Source: Gp1-AA122 sp035631655
Lineage (GTDB): Bacteria > Acidobacteriota > Terriglobia > Terriglobales > Acidobacteriaceae
Direction: 5' to 3'
Length of the DNA: 64,000 nt
Assembly (NCBI GenBank): GCA_035631655.1
Contig: DASQIH010000111.1
Location: 1 to 64,000 of the forward strand
Below, one piece after another: positions 7,355-15,502 of this stretch. Position 1 is the first letter of the stretch; each line of letters opens with the position of its first letter. The notes under the pieces are model-generated. The model saw only the letters and a program-made list of their open reading frames with translations. It ran no database searches and had not been told where the DNA came from. Position numbers and translations under genes: made by a program.

Positions 7355-10258
7355 ATGCAGATTCAGAGCTTTCTTCGTAGAGCTGGTTTCGCGGCTATGG
7401 TGGTCGTGCTGAGTTTGGCCAGCTTTCGTGGCGCCTACGCGGCGTCTGACGGAGTATTACTCCCAACAGGTGCGACGATTAGTCCGCAAGCAGCACCCGG
7501 CGCCGTGTTTCAACCTCTAACCGTGGCTCTGCCCGATTATCCAAACTATTCGCCAGACAGCGCCGAAACGACCGCAATCAGCCCGGACGGCAAGACCTTG
7601 CTTATCCTGACCAGCGGCTTCAACTTGAATCTGGATAGTAACGGAAGCTTCCAGCCAGCCGATTCTGGTGAATACATCTTCGTATATGACATCTCGTCAC
7701 CCAGCCTGCCGGTGAGAACTCAGATTCTGAAGGTGCCAAGAGCGTTCGGTGGGTTGGTGTGGAGCCCAAGTGGCCGGAGGTTTTACGTCGCTGGCGGCGC
7801 CGACGACAACGTTCACACTTTCGCTCAGAGCAATGGCCAGTGGGCGGAAATCGGAACGCCAATTTCTCTGGGCCACGCCGGCAATCTGATGAACCAGGAG
7901 ACCCGTGTCGGCCCGACCACTGCGGGCCTGGGAATAACCGCCAATGGCCGTACACTCATCGTTGCGAACTACGAAAGCGATTCCATTACCGCCGTTGACG
8001 TAGTGCATGGCGCGGTGCTGGCCGACTACGATCTGCGGCCCGGCGTCATCAACCCCGCCCAATCGGGCATGCCGGGGGGCGAGTTCCCGGTGGGGGTCGC
8101 CGTGAAAGGCAACAACACCGTTTACGTTTCCAGCGCACGCGATCGGGAGATTGATGTCCTTAATCTAGCTGGAGGAGTGCTTACCTTGACCAGCCGCATT
8201 CCCGTCCAAGGGAATCCGAACCGAATGATTCTGAACCGCGCGCAGAACAAGCTTTATGTGGTGGCGAACAATTCTGACGCTCTGGTGATCATCGACACGG
8301 GTACGAATGCGGTCGTCGGCCAGGTCAATGCCAGTGCTCCAGCGGGAATCCTCGGAAACGGCAATAGGATGCCGAAAGGCAGCAATCCCAACAGCGTGAC
8401 GCTGTCGCCGGACGAGACGACGGCCTATGTAACCAATGGTGGCACCAATAACGTGGCCGTAATCAGCCTCACAGGCATGCAACCCGTGGTTAAGGGATTG
8501 ATCCCGACCGGCTGGCAACCTAACTCGGTCAGCATCAGCCCGGATGGTTCTACGCTTTATGTCGTGAATGGCAAGAGCGACCCAGGGCCGAATCCTTTGA
8601 ATTGCCGTTTCATCAATGCGGGCGGCAACTACGGATCGGCGTGTGAAAGCGTTTCAGCGCAAAACGGCTCTGGCAATCAGTACGCCTGGCAAAATCAGAA
8701 AGCCGGTTTTCTGGTTCTTCCCGTACCGGAAAACGATGATCTCTCGGAATTGACCGAGTTGGTCGCACGGAACAACGGCTTCAACTTGCGCCTCAGCGCG
8801 CAGGATCTCGCGACCATGGGGTTTCTGCGCGCGCACGTTGAGCACGTGATTTACATTGTGAAGGAGAACCGCACCTATGACCAGATTTTAGGTGATCTGC
8901 CCGTAGGCAACGGCGATCCGGCCCTTACGCAATTCCCGCAGCCGGTCACGCCCAACCAGCACGCGATTGCGTCGAATTTCGTAGACCTCGACAACTTCTA
9001 TGACAGCGGTATCGTGAGCATGGACGGTTGGCAGTGGTCGACAGCCGCTCGCGCCCTTGATCTGAACGAAAAAAGTGTGGTCATCAACTACGGAAAGGGC
9101 GGCGCAAACTACGACAGCGAAGGCACTGCCCGCAACGTCAATGTTGGGGTGGCTACGCTCGCTCAACGCAAGGCGTGGCAACCGCTCTATCCCAATGATC
9201 CCAATCTATTGCCGGGTACTGCGAACGAAGTGGCGGCGGACGGTCCCAATGGTGAGGAAGGACTGGGCTATATTTGGGACGCGGCCATCCGCGCCCATCT
9301 CAAGGTCCGCAACTACGGTTTCTTCCTCGACCTCAGTGCGGCCGGCGGCATCGATCCGAACATCGTCGATCCCTGTTCTGCCAACCCGCCCATCCAGGTT
9401 GCCTTCCCGGCGCATCCTTCCCTGGTCACAAGAACCGATTTCTGCTTCCGTGGATACAACAACGCATTTCCCGACTTCTTCCGGCTCAAAGAATGGGAGC
9501 GCGAGTTCAACCAGCAGGTCGCGTCGCATAGCTTTCCAGCCCTCGAACTGGTTCGCTTCTCGCACGACCACTTTGGCAACTTCGGCACTGCAGTCTACGG
9601 CGTGAATACACCCGAACTGCAGGCGGCCGACAACGACTACGCGGTTGGTCTGCTGGTCGACAAGATCGCTCACAGCCCCTATGCCGACAGCACCCTGATT
9701 TTCGCGGTGGAGGACGATCCGCAGGACGGGGCCGACCATGTGAGCGGACAGCGGAGCACGGGATACGTGGTCGGAGCTTACGTGAAACACGGCGCGGTGG
9801 TTTCCACTCACTATGCAACCGTCAATATGTTGCGCACCATCGAGGAAGTATTGGGATTGTCGAAGCTAGGCGTGCATGACTCGGGTGTTCCGCCGATGAC
9901 GGATGCATTCGATACGAAACAGTCCAACTGGACTTTCTCCGCATCGCCGGCGCTGGTCTTGTACAACACCCAACTCCCGCTACCCGGAAAGAGCGCGGTA
10001 GATCTGAACACGATTCCCAAGCCGACGCATGATGCCGCCTGGTGGGAGGCGAGGACCAAGGGCTTTGACTTCAGTCAGGAAGATCGGGTCGATCCGGAAC
10101 AATTCAACCGGGTCATCTGGCAAGGCCTGATGGGAGACAAGCCTTATCCGACCACCCGCTCCGGCACCGATCTGCGGCGGAACCGCCAGCAACTGCTGAA
10201 ACGCAGCGCACCTCAGTTGTCGACAAAAGAGGTCAGCGGCAACGCTGGCGCAGAATAA
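7355..10258 (+). CDS. Exported bifunctional YncE-like beta-propeller / phosphoesterase
   Basis: The protein has 967 residues, with GGAGGAAT shortly before the ATG. A signal peptide covers about residues 1-30. Residues about 50-480 form a YVTN/YncE-type seven-bladed propeller, with repeats such as DETTAYVTNGGTNNVAVISL and DGSTLYVVNGKSD. Residues about 488-900 form an alkaline-phosphatase-superfamily phosphoesterase (PF04185 type), beginning HVIYIVKENRTYDQILGD and ending near EDDPQDGADHVSGQRS and YVVGAYVKHGAVVSTHY. The enzyme probably releases phosphate from organic esters outside the cytoplasm. It is followed by an intrinsic terminator and by two further exported phosphoesterases, implying a phosphorus-scavenging locus. 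Confidence 0.88.
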   Translation: MQIQSFLRRAGFAAMVVVLSLASFRGAYAASDGVLLPTGATISPQAAPGAVFQPLTVALPDYPNYSPDSAETTAISPDGKTLLILTSGFNLNLDSNGSFQPADSGEYIFVYDISSPSLPVRTQILKVPRAFGGLVWSPSGRRFYVAGGADDNVHTFAQSNGQWAEIGTPISLGHAGNLMNQETRVGPTTAGLGITANGRTLIVANYESDSITAVDVVHGAVLADYDLRPGVINPAQSGMPGGEFPVGVAVKGNNTVYVSSARDREIDVLNLAGGVLTLTSRIPVQGNPNRMILNRAQNKLYVVANNSDALVIIDTGTNAVVGQVNASAPAGILGNGNRMPKGSNPNSVTLSPDETTAYVTNGGTNNVAVISLTGMQPVVKGLIPTGWQPNSVSISPDGSTLYVVNGKSDPGPNPLNCRFINAGGNYGSACESVSAQNGSGNQYAWQNQKAGFLVLPVPENDDLSELTELVARNNGFNLRLSAQDLATMGFLRAHVEHVIYIVKENRTYDQILGDLPVGNGDPALTQFPQPVTPNQHAIASNFVDLDNFYDSGIVSMDGWQWSTAARALDLNEKSVVINYGKGGANYDSEGTARNVNVGVATLAQRKAWQPLYPNDPNLLPGTANEVAADGPNGEEGLGYIWDAAIRAHLKVRNYGFFLDLSAAGGIDPNIVDPCSANPPIQVAFPAHPSLVTRTDFCFRGYNNAFPDFFRLKEWEREFNQQVASHSFPALELVRFSHDHFGNFGTAVYGVNTPELQAADNDYAVGLLVDKIAHSPYADSTLIFAVEDDPQDGADHVSGQRSTGYVVGAYVKHGAVVSTHYATVNMLRTIEEVLGLSKLGVHDSGVPPMTDAFDTKQSNWTFSASPALVLYNTQLPLPGKSAVDLNTIPKPTHDAAWWEARTKGFDFSQEDRVDPEQFNRVIWQGLMGDKPYPTTRSGTDLRRNRQQLLKRSAPQLSTKEVSGNAGAE

Positions 10259-10274
10259 CAGTAGCTTTGTACTT

Positions 10275-10308
10275 GAGGAGACGCGTCTCCGCGACGCGCC
10301 TCCTTTCT
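10275..10308 (+). terminator. Intrinsic terminator after the YncE-phosphoesterase gene
   Basis: GAGGAGACGCGTC pairs with GACGCGCCTCCTT across a 5-nt loop, a stem of about 12 bp with one A-C mismatch. A short T-rich tail (TTTCTT) follows, 17 nt after the stop codon. Confidence 0.65.
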
Positions 10309-10380
10309 TGCATCTAATCCGCCTCTCTCATTGCAACTCAGGCTGGATATCCACAGCCGATGCCCAGAATTCATCGTTCC

Positions 10381-10413
10381 TTAACAAAGGTTTGAAGGTC
10401 GTGTAACAAAGCT
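10381..10413 (+). promoter_or_regulatory. Pho-box-like triple repeat
   Basis: TTAACA-AAGGT-TTGAAG-GTCGT-GTAACA: three hexamers at exact 11-bp phasing (10381, 10392, 10403), two of them close to TTAACA. The array ends about 90 nt before the start of the 10503 gene and would serve the pair 10503-13060. Confidence 0.5.
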
Positions 10414-10502
10414 CGATTAGCGTGCAGTGAATTATCGGGACGTGCTGAAAAGAGCGGGTCAATCCAGGTCGAAGTGAGAGCCACGATTTGAGGACTCAAT
10501 TT

Positions 10503-11396
10503 ATGTTGAAGCAGTTCGCGATTGTCGCCATCAGCTTAGCGATGACCGTCCCGGCAGTTGGTCAGCAGAACTCTACCTCCCGCGATGTCCAAAGCTCAGC
10601 GAAAGCTCTTCCCGAGACCCCACAGCCACAGAAACATCCGGCTGACTCGATTAGCAACTTTGGGCGGGTTGGTTCTCGCGTTGTGCCAGGCAGTTCCCAG
10701 GACCCGACGTCACTGGAAGGGCTTCGCGTCAAGCTCAGCCTGCTTAACCAAGTCAGTTCCAAGCTTCCCAGCGGGTCATCTTTTCAGGCACGGCTGGGGC
10801 AGCCGGTGATGAGGAGCGGTCAGGCGCTTTTACCGGAGGGGACGGTCTTTGAAGGACACGTGGAAACCCGGCACGCTGGTCACATCATGCGCCCGGGGTC
10901 AGTGTTCATGACCTTCGACCGAGTTCTGCTACCCGGCAGGTCTGTGCAGCCGATCAGTCTTAGTCTGCTGTCGGCGGACAATGACAGTGTCAAGTCTGAT
11001 TCTGAGGGTATGTTGCATCCGGCGTTGAGCAAGAAGCGGTTGGCTATTCAACTAGGGGGCACGGCGCTCACCGCCAAGGTCGCTGATGATCTCGCACAAG
11101 TGGCCGGCGGAACTGCAGTCAGCGCCGGCACTGCCCGGTACATCGGACTCGCTGCCGCAGCTACATTCTTTCTGGTCCAGAAGGGGCGTGAGGTCAACCT
11201 TAGGCCAGGCGACATGATCGAAGTGGAATTTGAACGAATCGGCCCTATGCTGCCAATTTCGTTATCCCGAGTCGACGAAGAAGCTGTGACACTTACATGC
11301 TTACCTGCTGATGGTTTTTCATTTTTTAATCGGCGGTTCACCAAATTTTCATCTTTGATCAATATAGTTCTCCGGCCTGATTCTGCTTACGAGTGA
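10503..11396 (+). CDS. Exported protein of unknown function
   Basis: I use the ATG at 10503, which gives a clean signal peptide (MLKQFAIVAISLAMTVPAVG) and 297 residues; a TTG at 10488 would add five. The mature protein has a low-complexity Pro/Gln stretch, then a beta-rich domain with RVKLSLLNQVSSKLPSGSSF and AGHIMRPGSVFMTFDRVLLP. This resembles the small barrel domains of TrbI/VirB10-like and many uncharacterised acidobacterial exported proteins. A Gly/Ala-rich, possibly membrane-associated stretch occupies about 180-225. A truncated relative lies at 49767-49967. The next gene starts 44 nt downstream, so both are probably expressed together. Confidence 0.65.
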   Translation: MLKQFAIVAISLAMTVPAVGQQNSTSRDVQSSAKALPETPQPQKHPADSISNFGRVGSRVVPGSSQDPTSLEGLRVKLSLLNQVSSKLPSGSSFQARLGQPVMRSGQALLPEGTVFEGHVETRHAGHIMRPGSVFMTFDRVLLPGRSVQPISLSLLSADNDSVKSDSEGMLHPALSKKRLAIQLGGTALTAKVADDLAQVAGGTAVSAGTARYIGLAAAATFFLVQKGREVNLRPGDMIEVEFERIGPMLPISLSRVDEEAVTLTCLPADGFSFFNRRFTKFSSLINIVLRPDSAYE

Positions 11397-11440
11397 ATGA
11401 ACGAAGCACTCACTGCAATCCATCATTCAAGGAGCACCGC

Positions 11441-13060
11441 ATGTTCGAGCAACTGACGTCTTTCGCAAGGAAATTTGTGGCCGTCTTAATCGCCTGGACG
11501 ACTGTCCTAGGAACGAGTTCAGCGTTGGCGCAGTCACCGTCTGAACAAACCGCCACGCCCATCCAACACCTTGTGATCATTTTTCAGGAGAATGTGTCCT
11601 TCGATCACTACTTTGGAACTTATCCCAACGCGCTGAACCCTGCGGGCGAGCCTTCCTTCCACGCCCGGCCAGGCACGCCTACGGTAAATGGTCTCAACGG
11701 CGCATTGCTCAGCAACAACCCTAACTTACTGAATTCGGCAAATGGCGCGGGAGCGTCGAATCCCTTCCGTCTCGACCGGAGACAGGCAGCCACCGCCGAT
11801 CAGGGACACGGCTATACCCAAGAGCAGGCTGCTTTTCACAGCGGCCTCCTGGACCTTTTCCCAGTTTCCGTGGGAACAGCGGGTCCCCCACCAAATGCGC
11901 CTCCATCGATAGTGACAACCAAAGGTCTTACCATGGGCTACTATGACGGCAACACTGTCACCGCACTGTGGAATTACGCTCAACGCTTTGCGATGAGCGA
12001 CAACTCGTATGACACAGTTTTCGGTCCCTCGACGCCCGGCCTCATGAACCTGGTCGCGGGACAGACGAATGGCGTTTCGCAGACCTTGAATGGAACAGGA
12101 TCAGAAACCGATGGGGGCAATGGAACGCTCACCGTGATTGGCGATCCTGATCCGATTGGTGACATTTGCTCCGCCCCAAAACGCAATCAGGTACAAATGG
12201 GCAGCAGGAACATTGGCGATTTATTGAGCGCAGCCGGGGTAACCTGGGGCTCGTTCATGGGCGGCTTCGATCTAACCGTCACCAATGCGAACGGTACAAC
12301 GGGATGCGTGCGCAGCACAGTGTCCGCATACACGGGAACTGTTACCGACTACATTCCCCACCATGCGTTCTTTCAGTATTACGCATCGACTGCCAACCCG
12401 AACCACACGCGTCCGGGCTCGATCGCTGAAATTGGGCACGACGGCCGCGCCAATCATCAATACGACATCAATGACTTCTTTGCCGCTGTGCAAGCAGGTA
12501 ATTTCCCAGCCGTCAGTTTTGTTAAAGCGCTTGCTTATCAGGATGGCCACGCCGGCTACTCGGATCCTCTCGATGAGCAGACGTTCCTCGTTAACATTGT
12601 GAACTTCCTGCAGAGGTCACCAGAGTGGGCCAGTACCGCTGTGGTGGTCCTGTATGACGACTCTGACGGCTGGTACGACCATCAGATGGGCCCGATTGTG
12701 AACCAGTCCACAAGCCCCGCTGATGCTCTCACCGGTCCTGGCGCCTGCGGGAATGGCGCCACAGCGCTGCCGGGCATCGACTCCACCAACCCGCACGCCC
12801 AAGGTCGCTGCGGTTATGGTCCGCGGCAACCTCTGCTCGTGATTTCTCCATGGGCGAAGCAGAATTTTGTGGACCACACCGTTACCGACCAGACCTCAGT
12901 TCTTCGCTTCATCGAGGACAACTGGCTTGGCGGGCAGCGAATTGGCCAGGGGTCGTTTGATTCACTGGCAAACTCAATAACGCAGATGTTCGATTTCAGG
13001 GCACCACGGAACAGTGGACGCCTGTTCCTCGATCCCATCACGGGAGAACCGATGGATTAG
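11441..13060 (+). CDS. Exported phosphoesterase, phospholipase C / acid phosphatase family
   Basis: The ATG at 11441 follows AAGGAG by 6 nt and gives 539 residues with a signal peptide ending about SSALA. The body is a PF04185 phosphoesterase: HLVIIFQENVSFDHYFGTYP at the N terminus (conserved Glu-Asn of the metal site), WYDHQMGP in the middle and QTSVLRFIEDNWLGG near the end. Bacterial members hydrolyse phospholipid head groups or phosphomonoesters in the periplasm or outside. The enzyme differs from the fused version at 7355 by lacking a propeller. It probably contributes to phosphorus acquisition, consistent with the Pho-box-like array upstream of its partner gene. Confidence 0.88.
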   Translation: MFEQLTSFARKFVAVLIAWTTVLGTSSALAQSPSEQTATPIQHLVIIFQENVSFDHYFGTYPNALNPAGEPSFHARPGTPTVNGLNGALLSNNPNLLNSANGAGASNPFRLDRRQAATADQGHGYTQEQAAFHSGLLDLFPVSVGTAGPPPNAPPSIVTTKGLTMGYYDGNTVTALWNYAQRFAMSDNSYDTVFGPSTPGLMNLVAGQTNGVSQTLNGTGSETDGGNGTLTVIGDPDPIGDICSAPKRNQVQMGSRNIGDLLSAAGVTWGSFMGGFDLTVTNANGTTGCVRSTVSAYTGTVTDYIPHHAFFQYYASTANPNHTRPGSIAEIGHDGRANHQYDINDFFAAVQAGNFPAVSFVKALAYQDGHAGYSDPLDEQTFLVNIVNFLQRSPEWASTAVVVLYDDSDGWYDHQMGPIVNQSTSPADALTGPGACGNGATALPGIDSTNPHAQGRCGYGPRQPLLVISPWAKQNFVDHTVTDQTSVLRFIEDNWLGGQRIGQGSFDSLANSITQMFDFRAPRNSGRLFLDPITGEPMD

Positions 13061-13115
13061 CGGCGGCGAGGCGCGCGCCGAACTTTCCGTGCGCATCACA
13101 CGCTGCACGCGAAAA

Positions 13116-13143
13116 TTCATTAACTCTTAACCTGGGCGCAACC
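13116..13143 (+). promoter_or_regulatory. Pho-box-like triple repeat upstream of a terminator
   Basis: TTCATT-AACTC-TTAACC-TGGGC-GCAACC at 11-bp phasing. An AT-rich stretch with a -10-like TATTAG follows at about 13161, and the terminator starts at 13200. There is no open frame between them. Confidence 0.35.
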
Positions 13144-13199
13144 TCGTGGAAATATCTTTTTATTAGCTTGGATTCATCACGAGGTTCGAACTGCTGAAG

Positions 13200-13244
13200 A
13201 AGAACCGGCCTTCACCGAGGACGTGGTGTGGGCCGGTTCTTTTT
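13200..13244 (+). terminator. Strong intrinsic terminator
   Basis: AAGAACCGGCC and GGCCGGTTCTT form a perfect 11-bp stem around a 20-nt loop, immediately followed by a run of T. It lies 140 nt after the phospholipase C-type gene and could end that operon and/or a short transcript starting near 13170. Confidence 0.8.
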
Positions 13245-13356
13245 CAAGCGTCAGCCGTGTTTGCCCGATCAGTGCTCCATAGGTACCAGTAGGAAACTTT
13301 CAGCGGCGCTCTTGCGATGAGGCCGCCCTGCTGGCGGCGAACTCTGTCACCATCTT

Positions 13357-13384
13357 TTAATCCTGCTTTCATCTGCCATTAACC
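13357..13384 (+). promoter_or_regulatory. Pho-box-like triple repeat
   Basis: TTAATC-CTGCT-TTCATC-TGCCA-TTAACC at 11-bp phasing, ending 58 nt before the TTG start of the nucleotide pyrophosphatase-type gene. A further CTGCCATTAA repeats at 13398. Confidence 0.45.
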
Positions 13385-13442
13385 TGCTCGGCCGCGGCTG
13401 CCATTAAACTTCCCCGCACCTCACTCAAAGGAGGATGTTCCC

Positions 13443-15083
13443 TTGTCTACTCGTGGCTTGCTTTCCAGTGCGCTGGGCACGTGGGTGCTTGTTCTTTCAC
13501 TTGTGTCCGGAGCAGCGGCTCAGTCCAACATTAAACACGTCTTACTCGTCAGTATTGATGGCATGCATGCTCTAGATTTCGCCAATTGTGCGAGGGGCGT
13601 GAGCAGCATTAACGGGGGGGATCCGTACTGTCCACACCTTGCACAACTATCGAAGCACGGCGTGAATTATCTTTCCGCTTCGACCTCCAGGCCATCAGAT
13701 TCCTTCCCAGGCTTGACCGCAATCGTCACGGGCGCGACGCCGCGTTCCACCGGTGCGTTCTACGATGTCAGCTACGATCGCTCTCTGTCTCCACCAACGC
13801 AAACAACACCCTACGGCATCCCCGGCGGTCCAAGTCTCTGCCCCAGCGTCGTGGGTACGCAGGTCGGCTTCGATGAGGAACTCGATATCAATCTGAGCAG
13901 CGTCACCGCGGGCGGAGGGATCAACCCGGATTACCTGCCGCGTGATCCCAAAAACGGATGCCGGCCCGTCTATCCGCACGACTTCATCCGCGTCAACACA
14001 ATTTTCAATGTTGTCAAAGATGCTGGGGGATATACCGCGTGGTCGGACAAGCACCAGTCCTACGAACTGACCAAAGGCCCCGGCGGAAGGGGCGTGGACG
14101 ATTTCTTTGCACCGGAAATCAACTCAGCCGTGGTGCCTTTGAACTTTCCCGGGTACGACGTGGCGGGTTGTCACACGATCCCGGATCCCAGTGCGACAGA
14201 CGACTGGACCAAGAGCTTTCAGAACATTCAGTGCTATGACACGTTGAAGGCGCAGGCCGTCCTCAACTGGATTGACGGAAAGACTCACGATGGAAGCCGC
14301 AGCGCCCCCGTTCCTACTGTATTCGGCATGAACTTTCAGGCAGTAAGCATTGGCCAAAAATTGGTCGAAAAATCGCTCGGTATTACTGGCGGCTACGCCG
14401 ATGCGCTGGGCACACCGAGTGCCGCACTGCTTGGGGAAATCGGGTTCGTTGATTCGTCCATTGGGCGGTTCGTTGATGAACTCAAGAAGCAAGGGCTTTT
14501 TGGCTCGACACTGATCGTTATTTCGGCCAAGCACGGGCAATCCCCCATTGATCCGAACCGCGTGCTGCGGATTCCCGCCGACAACGCGAATTTGCAGCCC
14601 CCATCCGCTGTCCTTTCGCCGGCGAACATCGGCCCTGGGTTCCCGGTCGTCCAGGCCCTGGAGGATGATATCTCGCTGATTTGGTTAGCCGAGCAAAGTC
14701 AGACAGCCGCGGATGTCGCGCTTCTGTCGGCGTCCCTAAACACGACTGGCGGAGGAGAAGTTCTTGGCGGAAGGTCTATGGCGCTGGTCTTCAACGACCC
14801 AATGAAGGACCCTCGCACTCCTGACATTATCGTGACTCCGGACGTCGGTGTTGTTTACACCGGCGGGAAGGGGAAGATTTCCGAGCATGGCGGCTTCGCC
14901 CATGAGGATACGAACGTAATCCTGCTGGTCTCTGGGCCTGGCTTAAAACGCGAAACCTTCGCCGGTTCGGTGGAAACACGGCAGATCGCTCCGACCATCC
15001 TTCGCGCGCTGGGTCTCGATCCCAATCACCTCAAGGCGGTGCAACAGGAAGGGACACAGGAACTGCCTGCACTCCCCTTCTGA
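13443..15083 (+). CDS. Exported type I phosphodiesterase / nucleotide pyrophosphatase family protein
   Basis: The start is TTG, 8 nt after AAAGGAGG; it yields a good signal peptide (LLSSALGTWVLVLSLVSGAA). The ATG overlapping the ribosome site is in another frame. The 546-residue protein belongs to the alkaline-phosphatase superfamily, PF01663: metal-binding VSIDGMHALDF, the nucleophile region RPSDSFPGLTAIVTG, ISAKHGQSPIDP and HGGFAHEDTNVILLVSGPG supplying later metal ligands. Members split phosphodiesters or nucleotide pyrophosphates. It is the third exported phosphoesterase in the region and has its own Pho-box-like array. Its substrate cannot be read from sequence. Confidence 0.87.
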   Translation: MSTRGLLSSALGTWVLVLSLVSGAAAQSNIKHVLLVSIDGMHALDFANCARGVSSINGGDPYCPHLAQLSKHGVNYLSASTSRPSDSFPGLTAIVTGATPRSTGAFYDVSYDRSLSPPTQTTPYGIPGGPSLCPSVVGTQVGFDEELDINLSSVTAGGGINPDYLPRDPKNGCRPVYPHDFIRVNTIFNVVKDAGGYTAWSDKHQSYELTKGPGGRGVDDFFAPEINSAVVPLNFPGYDVAGCHTIPDPSATDDWTKSFQNIQCYDTLKAQAVLNWIDGKTHDGSRSAPVPTVFGMNFQAVSIGQKLVEKSLGITGGYADALGTPSAALLGEIGFVDSSIGRFVDELKKQGLFGSTLIVISAKHGQSPIDPNRVLRIPADNANLQPPSAVLSPANIGPGFPVVQALEDDISLIWLAEQSQTAADVALLSASLNTTGGGEVLGGRSMALVFNDPMKDPRTPDIIVTPDVGVVYTGGKGKISEHGGFAHEDTNVILLVSGPGLKRETFAGSVETRQIAPTILRALGLDPNHLKAVQQEGTQELPALPF

Positions 15084-15105
15084 TGTTGACTGGAGGGTGA
15101 CGACA

Positions 15106-15132
15106 GAGCGGGGAATCAGTGATTCCCCGCTC
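15106..15132 (+). terminator. Perfect 13-bp inverted repeat, terminator-like
   Basis: GAGCGGGGAATCA and TGATTCCCCGCTC form an almost loop-free palindrome 22 nt after the stop codon. There is no T-tract, so it may stop transcription poorly or act as an RNA 3'-end stabiliser. Confidence 0.5.
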
Positions 15133-15502
15133 CTGATTCTCGGGTTACCTGAAAATTTCACGACACTCCCGGTAAACACTTCCACCTCACGCTAGCGCTA
15201 TTCGCCGGAAGATCCTTCACTTAATTGCAGACCGATAACGAAATCCGCAATCTTCTTCCCGCCCGCTTTGCGGAGGACCGTAATACCATTCACACAGAGA
15301 CCGGTTGCTCTGCGAGTAGACTCGCCCGCTCGGCGGCGCAACTGGCAACGAGAGGCCGCCTTGTGCCGCTAGCACAAGCCCAAAAAACAGATTCTTGTTA
15401 GTCTGATGGAAGGTGGCCAATGTCCACGTAAGAAGTTTGTCTTCATCACAGACAGTGAAAAGCATAGTGAACTGCTGAATTCGTGTTCGGACAGGTAGAG
15501 AA
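15133..15502. other. Intergenic region, nothing recognised
   Basis: These 370 nt between the phosphodiesterase and the CHAD gene have no supported gene, repeat or Pho-box-like array. Confidence 0.35.

Larger units (their letters stand above)
13061..13442. other. Intergenic region with regulatory elements
   Basis: This 382-nt region holds two Pho-box-like arrays (13116-13143 and 13357-13384) with a strong intrinsic terminator (13200-13244) between them. The arrangement allows a short independent transcript between the first array and the terminator. Confidence 0.5.

Noticed and set aside
13435..13442. ATG overlapping the ribosome site of the nucleotide pyrophosphatase-type gene
   Set aside because: It is in a different frame from the signal peptide and enzyme; the TTG at 13443 is at the right distance from AAAGGAGG.
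15106..15132. Protein-binding operator reading of the perfect palindrome after the phosphodiesterase gene
   Set aside because: Its position just after a stop codon and high G+C favour an RNA hairpin; an operator role has no supporting neighbour.
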